Position numbers and translations under genes: made by a program. Of a stretch of 64,000 nt of DNA, positions 43,203-54,071 are shown piece after piece. The notes under the pieces were generated by a model. That model did not search any database and had not been told where the DNA came from. It was given only the letters and a program-made list of their open reading frames with translations. This DNA comes from Luteimonas aestuarii. Lineage in GTDB: Bacteria; Pseudomonadota; Gammaproteobacteria; Xanthomonadales; Xanthomonadaceae. The first letter of the stretch is position 1, and every line of letters begins with the position of its first letter. The stretch is taken from the NCBI RefSeq assembly GCF_004357985.1, contig NZ_SMTF01000013.1, positions 1 to 64,000 on the forward strand, given 5' to 3'.

Positions 43203-43229
43203 CCGGCCCGCACATGGTGCGCGGGCCGG
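43203..43229. terminator. Hairpin between hsp20 and cbpA
   Basis: CCGGCCCGC (43203-43211) pairs with GCGGGCCGG (43221-43229), and the loop bases GCAC/GTGC can extend it with a bulge. There is no T-tract. It may act as an mRNA processing or stabilising structure that sets different levels for the two chaperone genes. Confidence 0.45.
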
Positions 43230-43257
43230 GCGCCAGTCTATCGAAACGCGTGGGCGG

Positions 43258-43722
43258 TCAGTGCGAAGCGCCCGCGCCCACCTCGATCCGGCGCGGCGTG
43301 GTTTCCGGCTTCTTCGGGATCGAGATTTCCAGCACGCCGTTGCGACCGCTGGCGGAAATGCCTTCGGCGTCGGCGCTGTCGGGCAGCGCGAAGCGGCGGT
43401 GGAAGGTGCCGTGGGCACGCTCCACGCGCGAGAATCGCGCGTTGTCGTCGCCGGTCTCGGCACGGCGCTCGCCGCGGATGCTCAGGATGCCCTTGTCCAT
43501 CAGCACCTCGACGTGCTGCGGATCGATACCCGGCAGGTCGGCGAAGATGACGAAGCGCTCGGCTTCCTCGCGGATGTCCACGCGCGGGACCCATTGCGCG
43601 GTGACCACCGCCGAGCCGTCGGCATCGGTGTCGTTGTCGTTGAAGAAGCGGTCGAAGACCTGGCGGATCTCGTCCTGCAGCGCCACTTGCGCCGGACGGG
43701 TGCGATAGCGGGTGATGTTCAT
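43258..43722 (-). CDS. Hsp20/alpha-crystallin small heat-shock protein
   Basis: A 154-residue holdase. The alpha-crystallin domain runs from about residue 45 (VPRVDIREEAERFVIFADLPGI) to GVLEISIPKK near residue 140, with the conserved FRRF-like FHRRFALPDSAD and the GVL motif. The C-terminal extension is short and lacks a clear IXI motif. Start ATG 43722 has GGAG upstream. It has its own heat-shock type promoter (43773-43801) and precedes cbpA on the same strand. Confidence 0.92.
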   Translation of the reverse strand: MNITRYRTRPAQVALQDEIRQVFDRFFNDNDTDADGSAVVTAQWVPRVDIREEAERFVIFADLPGIDPQHVEVLMDKGILSIRGERRAETGDDNARFSRVERAHGTFHRRFALPDSADAEGISASGRNGVLEISIPKKPETTPRRIEVGAGASH

Positions 43723-43772
43723 CGTGTTGGCTCCGTGTCTGGGGCCCGCGCCGGTGCGCCGGCCATGTCCGC

Positions 43773-43801
43773 GATCTAGGTGCACCGGTCCGGATTTCAA
43801 G
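43773..43801 (-). promoter_or_regulatory. Sigma-32 type promoter of hsp20
   Basis: On the minus strand CTTGAAA (43801-43795) is an exact sigma-32 -35 box; after 14 bases comes CCTAGATC (43780-43773), resembling the CCCCATNT -10 element. It lies about 50 bases before the hsp20 ATG. The gene's identity as a heat-shock protein supports the call. Confidence 0.7.
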
Positions 43802-43864
43802 GGGTGCCAATACCGCAGGCGCGCCGGGCAGCTACACTCGCCCCATCCCCACAGGAGCATGCCC

Positions 43865-44341
43865 ATGTCCATCCAGCCCGGCGATCGCATCCCCGAAGTG
43901 GTCCTCAAGCACATCGACGAGGGCGTGCAGTCGATCGACACCCCCACCCTGTTCGAAGGCCGCAAGGTGGTGCTGTTCGCGGTGCCCGGCGCCTTCACGC
44001 CGACCTGTTCCGAACGCCACCTCCCCGGTTTCGTCGAGCAGTTCGACGCCTTCCGCGAGCGCGGCGTGGACGTGGCCTGCATGTCGGTCAACGACCCCTT
44101 CGTGATGCAGGCCTGGGGCGACAGCCAGCACGTGCCGAAAGGCCTGAAGATGCTGTCCGACGGCAACGGCGACTTCGCCCGCGCACTTGGCCTTGAAATG
44201 GATGCCAGTGCCTACGGCATGGGCATGCGTTCCAAGCGCTTCGCCCTGTATGCGGAGGATGGCGTGGTGAAGCAGGTCTTCGTGGAAGCGCCCGGCGAGT
44301 TCAAGGTGTCTTCGGCCGAGAACGTGCTGGCGAACCTCTGA
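43865..44341 (+). CDS. Peroxiredoxin, Prx5 (AhpE/Prx5-glutaredoxin) type
   Basis: A 158-residue peroxidase. The peroxidatic Cys48 lies in PGAFTPTCSERHLPGF, the exact Prx5 signature; a second Cys71 in VACMSVND could resolve it, though Prx5 members often use glutathione/glutaredoxin. The ATG at 43865 is 7 bases after AGGAG; the ATG at 43859 is too close to that site. It is divergent from hsp20 and convergent with pbpC. Confidence 0.92.
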   Translation: MSIQPGDRIPEVVLKHIDEGVQSIDTPTLFEGRKVVLFAVPGAFTPTCSERHLPGFVEQFDAFRERGVDVACMSVNDPFVMQAWGDSQHVPKGLKMLSDGNGDFARALGLEMDASAYGMGMRSKRFALYAEDGVVKQVFVEAPGEFKVSSAENVLANL

Positions 44342-44368
44342 CGCCAGCACGCTTCCACCAGATACTCC

Positions 44369-46777
44369 TCAGCGAGCGATCCGGAACGGCACGCTCGCCC
44401 AGGCACCGCTGTCTGCCAGTGCGGTCAGCGTGTGCTGGCCCGGTTGGTCGAACTCGCGCTGGAAGCCCTGCGTGCCGCGTGTCTCCGCGATCCATCGCCC
44501 ATCGAGCAGCCACTGGATGCGCGCTTCCGACCCCAGCGCCCGCAGCGACAGCCGCACGCCCTGCGCGCTGCCCGGTGCGCGCGCCAGCGTCGCCCCGGCG
44601 TTGATGCCTTCGATACGCAGCGCTTCCACCGCGTCGCGGCCATCGCCGCCGCAGTCCGGGGACAGCGCGGGAAGCGCAGAGGCACGTCGCGTCGCCGGCG
44701 CCAGCCAGGGCGACAGCAGCGCTGGCCATCGCGCGATCTCGCGCCGTTGCGACACGTGCGGCAACCGGCAGTCCGCGGACAGCCGCAACCCCGTGTGCGC
44801 ATCCACGTCGAAGGTTTCGCGTCCTGCGCTCCAGAGCCGCGCATCGCGTTCGGCAAACGTGGGCGGCACCACGCCATCGAGCGTCCATGCCTGCATCCGC
44901 CGCTGGCACAGCGCGTCGGCCTGGTCCTCGACCGCGAGTCCCAGCGGCCAGCAGATCTCGCGTGCCGCCACGCTTGCGGGCGGCGGCACGGGCGCATCGT
45001 CACCCGGCAGGCGCGGCAGGCTGTCGAAGGTTTCGAACAGCAGCGGCAGCGCGGTGATCGCACCGTACTGCCCCGGCAAGGGGGTGCCGTCAGGCCGCCC
45101 CACCCACACGCCCACGGTGTACCGCCGCGTCGCGCCCAGCGCCCAGGCATCGCGGAAGCCGTAACTGGTGCCGGTCTTCCAGGCCACGCGCAGGCGACGC
45201 ATGGTGTCGAAGGTATCGCTGCGTTCGCCGGGACGCGCGTTCGACTCGAGGATGTCGCGCACGATCCAGGCCGCGCCCGGCGACAGCAATCGACGTTCGA
45301 CCAGCGCATCGTCCGGCGTGTAGCGCACGCGCCCGGCGATGCCGTCGCGATGCAGCGCCGCGTGCGCGCCGACCAGATCTTCCAGCCGCGCACCGGTGCC
45401 GCCGAGGATCAGCGCCAGGTTCGGCGTGGCCCCACGCGGGAAGCGCAGCGCGATGCCGGCGTTGTCCAGCCGCGCGGTGAAGCGCGCCGGGCCCACGCGA
45501 TCCAGCAGGTCGACCGCCGGCACGTTGAGCGACAGCTGCAATGCCGCCGCCATGCCGACCGGGCCATTGAACGCCGCGCCGAAGTTGCCGGGACGGTAGC
45601 CGCCGAACGATTGCGGCGCATCCACCAGCAGGCTCTGCGAATGCACCAGGCCGTCGTCCAGCGCCATGCCATAGAGGAACGGCTTGAGCGTCGAACCCGG
45701 CGAGCGCCAGGCGTGCACCATGTCGACATGGCCCAGCCGCCGCGCGTCCCCGAACGCCACCGAACCGACGTAGGCGCGCGCCTCCATCGTGGCATTGTCG
45801 ACCACCAGCAAGGCGGCCGAGGTGCGTTCGGGCAGCGTCGAGAAATACGCGGCCACGCGTTCTTCCAGCGCCCGTTGCAGGCCGGCATCGAGCGTGCTTT
45901 CGATACGTTCGGCGCGGGGCTGGCGCTCGCGCAGCCGCTGCGCGAGCAAGGCCGCGGCATTGGGCGCGCGCAGGCTGCGCGACACCACCGGTTCGATCAG
46001 CGCATCATCCACCTCCGTCCGGCTCCATACGTTCCGCGCGGCCATGCGTTCGAGCACCTTGTCGCGCGCGGCGCGGGCGGCATCGGGTTCGCGGTCCGGA
46101 CGCAGCCGGGTCGGCGCCTGCGGCAGCACCGCCAGCAACGCCGCCTCGGCATGCGACAACCGCGATGCCGGCTTGCCCAGGTAGGCCCAGCTGGCCGCCT
46201 CCACGCCTTCGATCGTGCCGCCGAACGGCGCGCGTTCGAGGTACAGCGCGAGGATCTCGTCCTTCGTCAGATGCGCCTCCAGCTGCAGCGCACGCAACAC
46301 CTGCAGCAACTTGCCGCCGGGCGAGCGCGTGCTGCCGGGCGTGCCCTCCAGGATACGGGCCACCTGCATCGTCAGCGTCGATCCGCCGGAGACGATGCGG
46401 CCATGTGCAACCCGCTGCCACGCCCCACGCGCCAGCGCCCAGGGATTCACGCCGGGATGGCGGCGGAACCAGCGATCTTCGTACTGCAGCAGTGCTTCGA
46501 GGTACAGCGGCGAGACGCTGGAAGGATCGGCGGGATGGCGCCAGACACCCTCTGCATCGGCGAACGCGCGCAGCGGCGTACCATCGCGTGCGACCACGAG
46601 GGTGCTGGTGTCGCGAGCCCTGGGCAGTTGCGGCGGGAACGCGACATCGAGCGCCAGCAACGCCAGCAGCGCCGCTGCCGTCCCCCAGCGGAGCCACGAC
46701 AGTGCCCGCGACCGCCATCGACGCCTGCCCCCCGGCCTCACGGCATGCTCGGCATCGTCCACGAAGGGCTCACGCAT
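44369..46777 (-). CDS. pbpC: Penicillin-binding protein 1C
   Basis: An 802-residue bifunctional class A peptidoglycan synthase. After one transmembrane anchor (residues 32-47), the GT51 glycosyltransferase domain has Glu100 in LLQYEDRWFRRHPGVNP and GGSTLTMQVAR. The transpeptidase domain has SxxK at Ser362-Lys365 (RSPGSTLKPF), SLN and the KTG in AWKTGTSYGF. The end is the BiPBP_C domain typical of PBP1C. Its start codon overlaps the end of the sensor-kinase gene by 8 bases, so it is the last gene of the sigma-54 operon beginning at 53980. In many bacteria pbpC sits directly beside yfhM; here six genes' worth of distance separates them. Confidence 0.95.
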   Translation of the reverse strand: MREPFVDDAEHAVRPGGRRRWRSRALSWLRWGTAAALLALLALDVAFPPQLPRARDTSTLVVARDGTPLRAFADAEGVWRHPADPSSVSPLYLEALLQYEDRWFRRHPGVNPWALARGAWQRVAHGRIVSGGSTLTMQVARILEGTPGSTRSPGGKLLQVLRALQLEAHLTKDEILALYLERAPFGGTIEGVEAASWAYLGKPASRLSHAEAALLAVLPQAPTRLRPDREPDAARAARDKVLERMAARNVWSRTEVDDALIEPVVSRSLRAPNAAALLAQRLRERQPRAERIESTLDAGLQRALEERVAAYFSTLPERTSAALLVVDNATMEARAYVGSVAFGDARRLGHVDMVHAWRSPGSTLKPFLYGMALDDGLVHSQSLLVDAPQSFGGYRPGNFGAAFNGPVGMAAALQLSLNVPAVDLLDRVGPARFTARLDNAGIALRFPRGATPNLALILGGTGARLEDLVGAHAALHRDGIAGRVRYTPDDALVERRLLSPGAAWIVRDILESNARPGERSDTFDTMRRLRVAWKTGTSYGFRDAWALGATRRYTVGVWVGRPDGTPLPGQYGAITALPLLFETFDSLPRLPGDDAPVPPPASVAAREICWPLGLAVEDQADALCQRRMQAWTLDGVVPPTFAERDARLWSAGRETFDVDAHTGLRLSADCRLPHVSQRREIARWPALLSPWLAPATRRASALPALSPDCGGDGRDAVEALRIEGINAGATLARAPGSAQGVRLSLRALGSEARIQWLLDGRWIAETRGTQGFQREFDQPGQHTLTALADSGAWASVPFRIAR

Positions 46778-48078
46778 CCATTGCGTCGCCGAGCGGCAGC
46801 ACGACGTCCGCGACGGCGCCCGGTGCATCATCGCGCGGCCGCAGCGACAGGCTGCCGCCCTGGGCCTCGACGATCTGCCTCGACAGCACCAGTCCAATGC
46901 CGGAGCCGCCCGGCTTGGTGGTGAAGAACGGCACGAACAGGCTGTCGCTCGACGGCAGGCCATGGCCATTGTCGAGGATCTCGATCCGTGCATGCCCGGC
47001 CTCCCGGCGCCAGCGCAGTACCACCACGCCCTGCGCATCGGCTTCCAGCGCGTTGCGCACCAGATTGATCAGCACCTGCTCGATCTGGTCGCCATCCGCA
47101 CGCACGCGCGCCGACTCGCCGGGTTCGATCCGGAAACGCGTGCCCGCAAAAAGCCCATGCACGCGGCTGCAGAGCTGGGCGATATCCAGTGGCCGGACCT
47201 GCGGTGGCGGCAACCGCGCCAATCGCGCGTAGCCGCCGAGGAAACGTTGCAGCGCCTCGCTACGCTGCTCGATGACACCGAGGCCGCCATGCAACTCGCG
47301 CGCCAGTTCGGGGCCCAATGCCGCGCCGTCGACCGGCAACATGCGCCGGAGCGTGTCCGACATCGACGCGATCGGCGCCATCGAATTGTTGATCTCGTGG
47401 CTAAGCACGCGCAGCAGCCTGCGGAAGGCCTGCGCCTCCTCCTCGCGCAGCGCGCGCTCCATCGGCTGCACCACCAGCAACCTGCCCGCCTGGCTGCGGC
47501 TGCGCAGTGCCGCGTGACCGATCTGCCAGCGCCCTTGCTGTCCCGGAAACGCATGCGCGCGGATGCCGCCGTTCGGCGTTTCGAACAGCGGCGCGAGCCC
47601 GAGTGCATCGGCACTCTTCCCCAGCAGCGCCTGCGCGTCCTGCGCCAGCAGCCTTTCGCCCGCCGGGTTGACGACCCGCAACCGCCCGTCCTGCTCGAAG
47701 GCGAATACCGCGCCATCCAGCGCAGCCAGCGTCTTGGCCAGCAGTTGCAGGCTTTCCTGCATGCCGCGTTGCTCGTCGTGCAAACGCTGCGCCAGCCCGT
47801 TGATGCGCTCGACGATGCCGGCGTGCGCGTCACCGCGCGGCGGCGGTGCGCCACGCACGCCGTAGTCGCCTTCATGCAGCGCATCGAGCAGGCTGGAGAT
47901 CGCGCGCAATCGCTGCCCGCGGCCTCGATCCGCCCCCCAGGCCGCGACCAGCGTCAGGCCGATGACGATCAGCAGCAGCAACCACGCCGGCACGGGATCG
48001 GGAATGCCGCTGAGCAGCACCAGCGCCAGCACCGCGACTGCCGGCAGCGCCGTCAGCAGCCGTCTCCGGTACTCCGGT

Positions 48079-48092
<14 letters not shown>
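46770..48092 (-). CDS. Sensor histidine kinase, NtrY-like
   Basis: A 440-residue membrane kinase. Two hydrophobic segments (about residues 12-28 and 35-52) enclose a tiny periplasmic loop, so sensing is likely within the membrane. A HAMP-like helix and a PAS-like domain (about 115-210) follow, then the H box with His232 in RVLSHEINNSMAPI, and the ATPase domain with NLVRNALEAD, ILDNGHGLP and GSGIGLVLSRQIVEAQGG. The HExNN type H box is that of NtrY/NtrB kinases, which act with sigma-54 activators. It starts within the end of the regulator gene (14-base overlap) and overlaps pbpC by 8. Confidence 0.92.
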
Positions 48093-49488
<1,396 letters not shown>

Positions 49489-49522
49489 GGCGCAAGTCTA
49501 GCGGTTACCGGCGGGGAATCCG

Positions 49523-51949
49523 TCAGTCCGCGCGCAGCGCCTGCATCGGCGGTACCCGCGCGGCGCGCAGCGCCGGCCCGAGGCTGGCGAGCAGGCCGGC
49601 AGTCGAAAGCACCACCAGGACCGTGCCGATGGCGAACGGGTCGGCAACGTCGATCCCGAACAGGAAGCCCTGCAGCAGGCGCGACAGCGCCAGCGCCGCC
49701 GCAAGCCCGATCGCAAGTCCCAAAGCGACCTGCATCGCGCCCTCGCGCAGTACCTGCCGCAGCAGGCGCCCCGGCGGCGCACCCAGCGCGGCGCGCACCC
49801 CGAACTCATGGCGCCTGGCCTCCACCGCGACCGCCATCACCGCGTACAGCCCCACGCTGGCGAGCAACAGCGCGAGCGCCGCGAACAGGCCGACCAGCAG
49901 CAGGTTGAGCCTCTGCTCGTCGGTGGTCGCCGCGACCACGGCCTCCATCGTCTGCACCCCCGAGATCGGCTGCGCCGGCGACGCCTGTGCGACGACCGCG
50001 CGGATCTCGCGCTCGCCCACGTTCGCCCCGGGCTTCAGCCGCACCATGTAGTGCAGCGGGATGTAGCCGCGCACCAGCGCCCATATCGGTTCCGGCGCCT
50101 GCGCGAACGGGGCGTAGAGGATCGCCGGCGGCGGATGCGCCGGGCCGAACTGGCGGGTGTCGCCGACCACGCCGACGATGCGCCTGGGCGGCGCGCCATC
50201 GAACGACAGTCGCACCGTCTTGCCCAGTGCATCGCCGTCGAGGAAGGCACGCGCGAACTGCGCGTTGACCACCGCCACCGGCTCGCGTCCCGCCGCGTCG
50301 GTGGCATCCAGCACGCGGCCCGCCAGCAGCGGCAAGCCGATGGCGTCCGCGTAGCCTGGTCCGACCAGCCGATACTGCGTCGAGACCGTGCGGCCATCGG
50401 GGAACTCGAAGCCCATGTTGAACTGTCCGCGCGTCGGCGCCACGTTGCCGACCGTGGCGGCCTCCACGCCCGGCAGGCGTTCGAAACCTTCCAGGATGCG
50501 GCGGGTCTGTTCGAGCGTCGATTCCAGGTCCGGCTGCGATTCGCGCACCGGCGACAGCGCGAACGTCATGATGTGCCGGCTCTCGAACCCCATCGGTACC
50601 GACAGCAGTTGGTGCAGGCTGAGTGCGAACAGCCCCGCACCGATCAGCAGCAGCGAGGCGACCGCGACCTGCACGACCACCAGCGCCCGGCCGAGGCGAC
50701 CCGCACCGCGACTCCAGCCCGCGCGCCCGCCGCCCGACAGTTCGCTCGTCAGCGAACGCATGCGTCCGCGCCATGCCCCCAGCAAGGCACCCAGCAGCGC
50801 GACCGCGACCGCGCACAGCAACGCGAAAGCGAGGCTGGCTACGGTCAGCCCCGGCTCGCCGCCGCGCAACCACTCGGCGGGTACCAGGCCGCCGAACAGG
50901 CGCAGCCCGCCCCACGCCAGCGCCAGTCCCGCGGCCGCGCCGCACAGGCCCACCAGCAGCGCCTCCGCCATCGACGGAAATGCCAGCCGCATCTGCGGCG
51001 CGCCCAGCGCCGCACGCACCGCGCTGGCGTGCGAACGCGACAGCGCACGCACCAGCATCAGGTTGCCGAGGTTGATCGCCGCGATCAGCAGCACGCAAGC
51101 CGCGGCGGCGAAGAACATCCACAGCGTCTTCGCGCGCAGGGTGAAGAGGTTGGAAAGCGGCTTCGCGCCCATGCTCGCGCTGTCCAGCCAGCGCAGGTCC
51201 TCGGCGGTCGCGCCGGGCTGGTCGGCATAGGCGGTGCGCAGCAGCGGCGCGATCGCCGCGCCCAAGCCCTCGATCCGCGTCCCCGGCGACAACCTGGCGA
51301 CCAGGAGTTCGTTGGTCGCCATGTTGGTGCTGGCCGGAGCCGCCTGCAGCGGCAGCAGGATGTCGAAGCGGTCGGTCCACTGCAGGTGTTCCGGCAGCAC
51401 GCCGACGATGGGCACGGCGCGGCCCTCGACCTGCAGGCTGGAACCGATCGCCGACGGGTCGCCGCCGAACTGCCGCCGCCAGAAGCCGTGGTCGAGGATC
51501 ACCGCCATCGGTCCGTTCGGCTGGACCTCGTCGTCGCTGAAGTTGCGCCCCAAGGCCATCGGCAGGCCGAGCGTCGGCAGGAAACCGCCATCGGCAAGCA
51601 GCGACGGCACCACTTCGGCGCTGTCGCCGACGGCGACGTTGCTGTTGCGGGTGAAGCCAGCGACCAGGCCCATGGACTCCATGCCGTCCAGGCGCCGCAG
51701 CGCGGTGCGGTATCCCGGCGCCGCGTTGGCATAACCTTCGACGAACTCCGTTCCCAGCATCGCCAGGCGCTCCGGCTCCGGATAGGGCAAGGGACGCAGC
51801 AACGCCTTGTCGAGCAGCGCGAACACCGACGTCGCCGCGGCCACCCCCAAGGCCAACGTCAGCGACGCGAGCGCGAAGTAGCCGGGACGCCGCAACAGTG
51901 CGCGCCACGCCTGCGCCAGTTCCATGAACAGCACGTCGGCGCGAATCAT
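49523..51949 (-). CDS. ABC permease with two MacB/FtsX units (ADOP type)
   Basis: An 808-residue inner-membrane protein. It has an N-terminal anchor (RRPGYFALASLTLALGVAAA), a first large periplasmic domain (MacB_PCD), four membrane segments between about 285 and 440 (FTLRAKTLWMFFAAAACVLL), then a second periplasmic domain and three C-terminal segments ending at PALRAARVPPMQALRAD. The conserved RLALGAP-type VRAALGAP occurs twice, marking two FtsX units in one chain. This is the ADOP (duplicated orphan permease) layout; here the permease is not an orphan, since its ATPase gene overlaps it by 4 bases. It does mechanotransmission rather than classical transport in relatives such as MacB. Confidence 0.9.
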   Translation of the reverse strand: MIRADVLFMELAQAWRALLRRPGYFALASLTLALGVAAATSVFALLDKALLRPLPYPEPERLAMLGTEFVEGYANAAPGYRTALRRLDGMESMGLVAGFTRNSNVAVGDSAEVVPSLLADGGFLPTLGLPMALGRNFSDDEVQPNGPMAVILDHGFWRRQFGGDPSAIGSSLQVEGRAVPIVGVLPEHLQWTDRFDILLPLQAAPASTNMATNELLVARLSPGTRIEGLGAAIAPLLRTAYADQPGATAEDLRWLDSASMGAKPLSNLFTLRAKTLWMFFAAAACVLLIAAINLGNLMLVRALSRSHASAVRAALGAPQMRLAFPSMAEALLVGLCGAAAGLALAWGGLRLFGGLVPAEWLRGGEPGLTVASLAFALLCAVAVALLGALLGAWRGRMRSLTSELSGGGRAGWSRGAGRLGRALVVVQVAVASLLLIGAGLFALSLHQLLSVPMGFESRHIMTFALSPVRESQPDLESTLEQTRRILEGFERLPGVEAATVGNVAPTRGQFNMGFEFPDGRTVSTQYRLVGPGYADAIGLPLLAGRVLDATDAAGREPVAVVNAQFARAFLDGDALGKTVRLSFDGAPPRRIVGVVGDTRQFGPAHPPPAILYAPFAQAPEPIWALVRGYIPLHYMVRLKPGANVGEREIRAVVAQASPAQPISGVQTMEAVVAATTDEQRLNLLLVGLFAALALLLASVGLYAVMAVAVEARRHEFGVRAALGAPPGRLLRQVLREGAMQVALGLAIGLAAALALSRLLQGFLFGIDVADPFAIGTVLVVLSTAGLLASLGPALRAARVPPMQALRAD

Positions 51950-52707
51950 GCCAGCGCCTCCCCTGGCACCGGGATATCGTGCTCGTGGCGCATGCGTTCG
52001 AAGGCGTCCTCGTCGACGATGCGGCCGTCGAGCATGTGCACGACCCGCTGCGCGCGCCGCGCGAACGCGGGATCGTGGGTCACCATGCACAGCGTCGTGC
52101 CGCTCTCGTGCAGTTGTTCCAGCAGTTGCATCACGGTTTCGCCGTTGCGGGTGTCGAGGTTGCCGGTCGGCTCGTCCGCAAGCAGGATCGATGGTTCGCC
52201 GACCAGCGATCGCGCCACCGCCACCCGTTGCTGCTGGCCGCCGGACAGCTGTCCGGGAAAATGCCTGCCGCGGTGGCTCATGCCCACCAGTTCCAGCACC
52301 TCGCGCACGCGGCGCCTGCGCTGGTCGGCGGGAACGTCGTCGCGGTAGGTCAGCGGCAACGCCACGTTCTCCTCGACGTTGAGGTCGGCGATGAGGTTGA
52401 ACGCCTGGAAGATGAAGCCGATCTCGCCGTTGCGCACCTGCGAGCGACGACGCCCGTCCAGGGCCGCCACGTCATGGCCCTTGAGCAGGTAGCGGCCGCC
52501 GCTGGCCTGGTCGAGCAGGCCAAGGATCGACAGCAACGTCGATTTTCCGCAGCCCGACGGCCCGGTGATGGCGACGAACTCGCCCTGCGCGATGTCCAGG
52601 GCGATGTCGGACAGCGCATGGGTCTCGATCTCGTCGGTATGGAACACCTTGCGCACGCCCTGCAGGCGGATCAGCGGGGCGTCGGGACGGTCTGTGGTCG
52701 TGGTCAT
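51946..52707 (-). CDS. ABC transporter ATP-binding protein, MacB/LolD type
   Basis: A 253-residue ATPase: Walker A GPSGCGKST near residue 49, Q-loop FQAFNLIADLNVEEN, canonical signature LSGGQQQRVAVARSL, Walker B ILLADEPTGNLD and switch His in MVTHD. The FQxFNL Q-loop and EPTGNLD are typical of LolD/MacB/FtsE ATPases. It lies 19 bases after the adaptor gene and overlaps the permease gene by 4 bases. Confidence 0.95.
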   Translation of the reverse strand: MTTTTDRPDAPLIRLQGVRKVFHTDEIETHALSDIALDIAQGEFVAITGPSGCGKSTLLSILGLLDQASGGRYLLKGHDVAALDGRRRSQVRNGEIGFIFQAFNLIADLNVEENVALPLTYRDDVPADQRRRRVREVLELVGMSHRGRHFPGQLSGGQQQRVAVARSLVGEPSILLADEPTGNLDTRNGETVMQLLEQLHESGTTLCMVTHDPAFARRAQRVVHMLDGRIVDEDAFERMRHEHDIPVPGEALA

Positions 52708-52726
52708 GCGGTCTTCCTCTGGATGG

Positions 52727-53980
52727 TCAGCGCAGGCGCAGGACGTCGTAGTCGTCCCATTGGCTGGTGTCGGACAAGATGGCGCGGTCGCCTGGGCGCA
52801 AGCCCTCGACGATTTCGATGCGGTCGCTGGACGCGGCGCCGTAGCGGACGGGCACGCGACGCGCGGCCCTGCCGTCGGCATCGAGCACGAACAGCGAGGA
52901 GGCGTTGCCCGGCACCGCCAGCGGCGGACGCGCGAGGCTGACCACGTCCTCCAGTCGGCCGAGGCGGATGCGTCCCTCGACCGACAGGTCCGGCCGCGCA
53001 CCCGCGGGGAGTTCGCCAGGAAACGACACGTCGACCACGACGCTGCCGCCCACGACCGCCGGGTCGATGCGCGACACGCGCGCCTCGGCGATGCCGTTGC
53101 GGGTGTCGATGGTCGCGGGCAGGTCGAGCGCAAGATCCTTGGCCAGCACCTCGGACACCTGCAGGCGGCCGATGAGCTCGCCGGGACGAGCGACGCGCGC
53201 GAGCATCGCGCCCATCTCGACCTGCTGCCCGGCCTCCACCTCGACCTGCTGCAGGATGCCGTCGATACCGGCCTTCACATCCAGCGCCTCCACCTGCTGC
53301 CGCGCGATCGCCAGCAGGCTCGCGGCCTCGTCGCGGCGCGCCCGCGCCGCCTGCAACTGGGCCGCCATGTTCTCGCCGAACGTGTCCACCCGCTGCCGTT
53401 CTATCTCCGAACGCTCCCGGTTCTGCGCTTCCGTGATCTGGCTCTGCCGCAATTCGATGGCCGAGATCACGCCCGCGGCATGGGCACGCTCGTTGGCCTG
53501 CGCCCTGACTTCGGCGATGCGCCATTCCGCCTCGATCTGGGCGAGCTGCGAGCGCTGGTCCAGCCACTGCGAACGCAACGAAGTGCGCATCGCCATCACG
53601 TCCGCCTCCGCGCCCGCCAGCGCCGCTTCCGCCTTGCGCAGATTCGCTTCCAGTTCCGGATTCGCCAGGCGCAGGATCGGCGTATCGGCTTCGACCCTCG
53701 TGCCCGGTTCCACCAGAACGTCCTGCACGGTCGCAGTGGCACGGGCGGTGACCCAGCGCATGTTGCGTGGCACCAGCGTGCCGACGGCACGGATCTCGCG
53801 CAGCATCTCGCCTTGCCGCGCCGTATCGATCCACAGGTCCTTGGCCGACACCGAGGGCGCCGCGCGGTCCAGCCCCCACAGCAGCCACGCGAGCGCCGAC
53901 AGGGCCAACGCCGCGGCAACGATCCAGAGGTTCCTCGGACGGCGCCATGCCGGGCCGCCACGGGTCTTCGCGATATCCAT
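52727..53980 (-). CDS. Periplasmic adaptor (HlyD/MacA-like membrane fusion protein)
   Basis: A 417-residue adaptor with an N-terminal membrane anchor (residues 18-36), a lipoyl half-motif before (VTARATATVQDVLVEPGTRV) and after (VKAGIDGILQQVEVEAGQQV) a long coiled-coil hairpin (about 108-235, EAALAGAEADVMAMRT onward), and beta-barrel and membrane-proximal domains at the end. Together with the ATPase and permease it makes a MacAB-like complex; an outer-membrane TolC would be supplied elsewhere. It is the first gene behind the sigma-54 promoter; the predicted transcript start is only about 2 bases before its ATG. No other in-frame start is available nearby. Confidence 0.92.
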   Translation of the reverse strand: MDIAKTRGGPAWRRPRNLWIVAAALALSALAWLLWGLDRAAPSVSAKDLWIDTARQGEMLREIRAVGTLVPRNMRWVTARATATVQDVLVEPGTRVEADTPILRLANPELEANLRKAEAALAGAEADVMAMRTSLRSQWLDQRSQLAQIEAEWRIAEVRAQANERAHAAGVISAIELRQSQITEAQNRERSEIERQRVDTFGENMAAQLQAARARRDEAASLLAIARQQVEALDVKAGIDGILQQVEVEAGQQVEMGAMLARVARPGELIGRLQVSEVLAKDLALDLPATIDTRNGIAEARVSRIDPAVVGGSVVVDVSFPGELPAGARPDLSVEGRIRLGRLEDVVSLARPPLAVPGNASSLFVLDADGRAARRVPVRYGAASSDRIEIVEGLRPGDRAILSDTSQWDDYDVLRLR

Positions 53981-53991
53981 GCCCTGAGGAT

Positions 53992-54009
53992 GAGCAATCC
54001 CCGTGCCAA
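53992..54009 (-). promoter_or_regulatory. Sigma-54 promoter of the adaptor-ABC-two-component-pbpC operon
   Basis: On the minus strand the sequence TTGGCACGGGGATTGCTC matches the sigma-54 consensus TGGCACG-N4-TTGCW at every conserved position; GG (54007-54006) and GC (53995-53994) are exactly 10 bases apart. Transcription should start near 53982. An NtrC-family activator gene lies in the operon, which supports the call. Confidence 0.88.
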
Positions 54010-54071
54010 CCGGCCGGATCGCATAAACGATTGATCCGAAAGACGGTGCCGCGGAATCTCCTCGCTGGACA

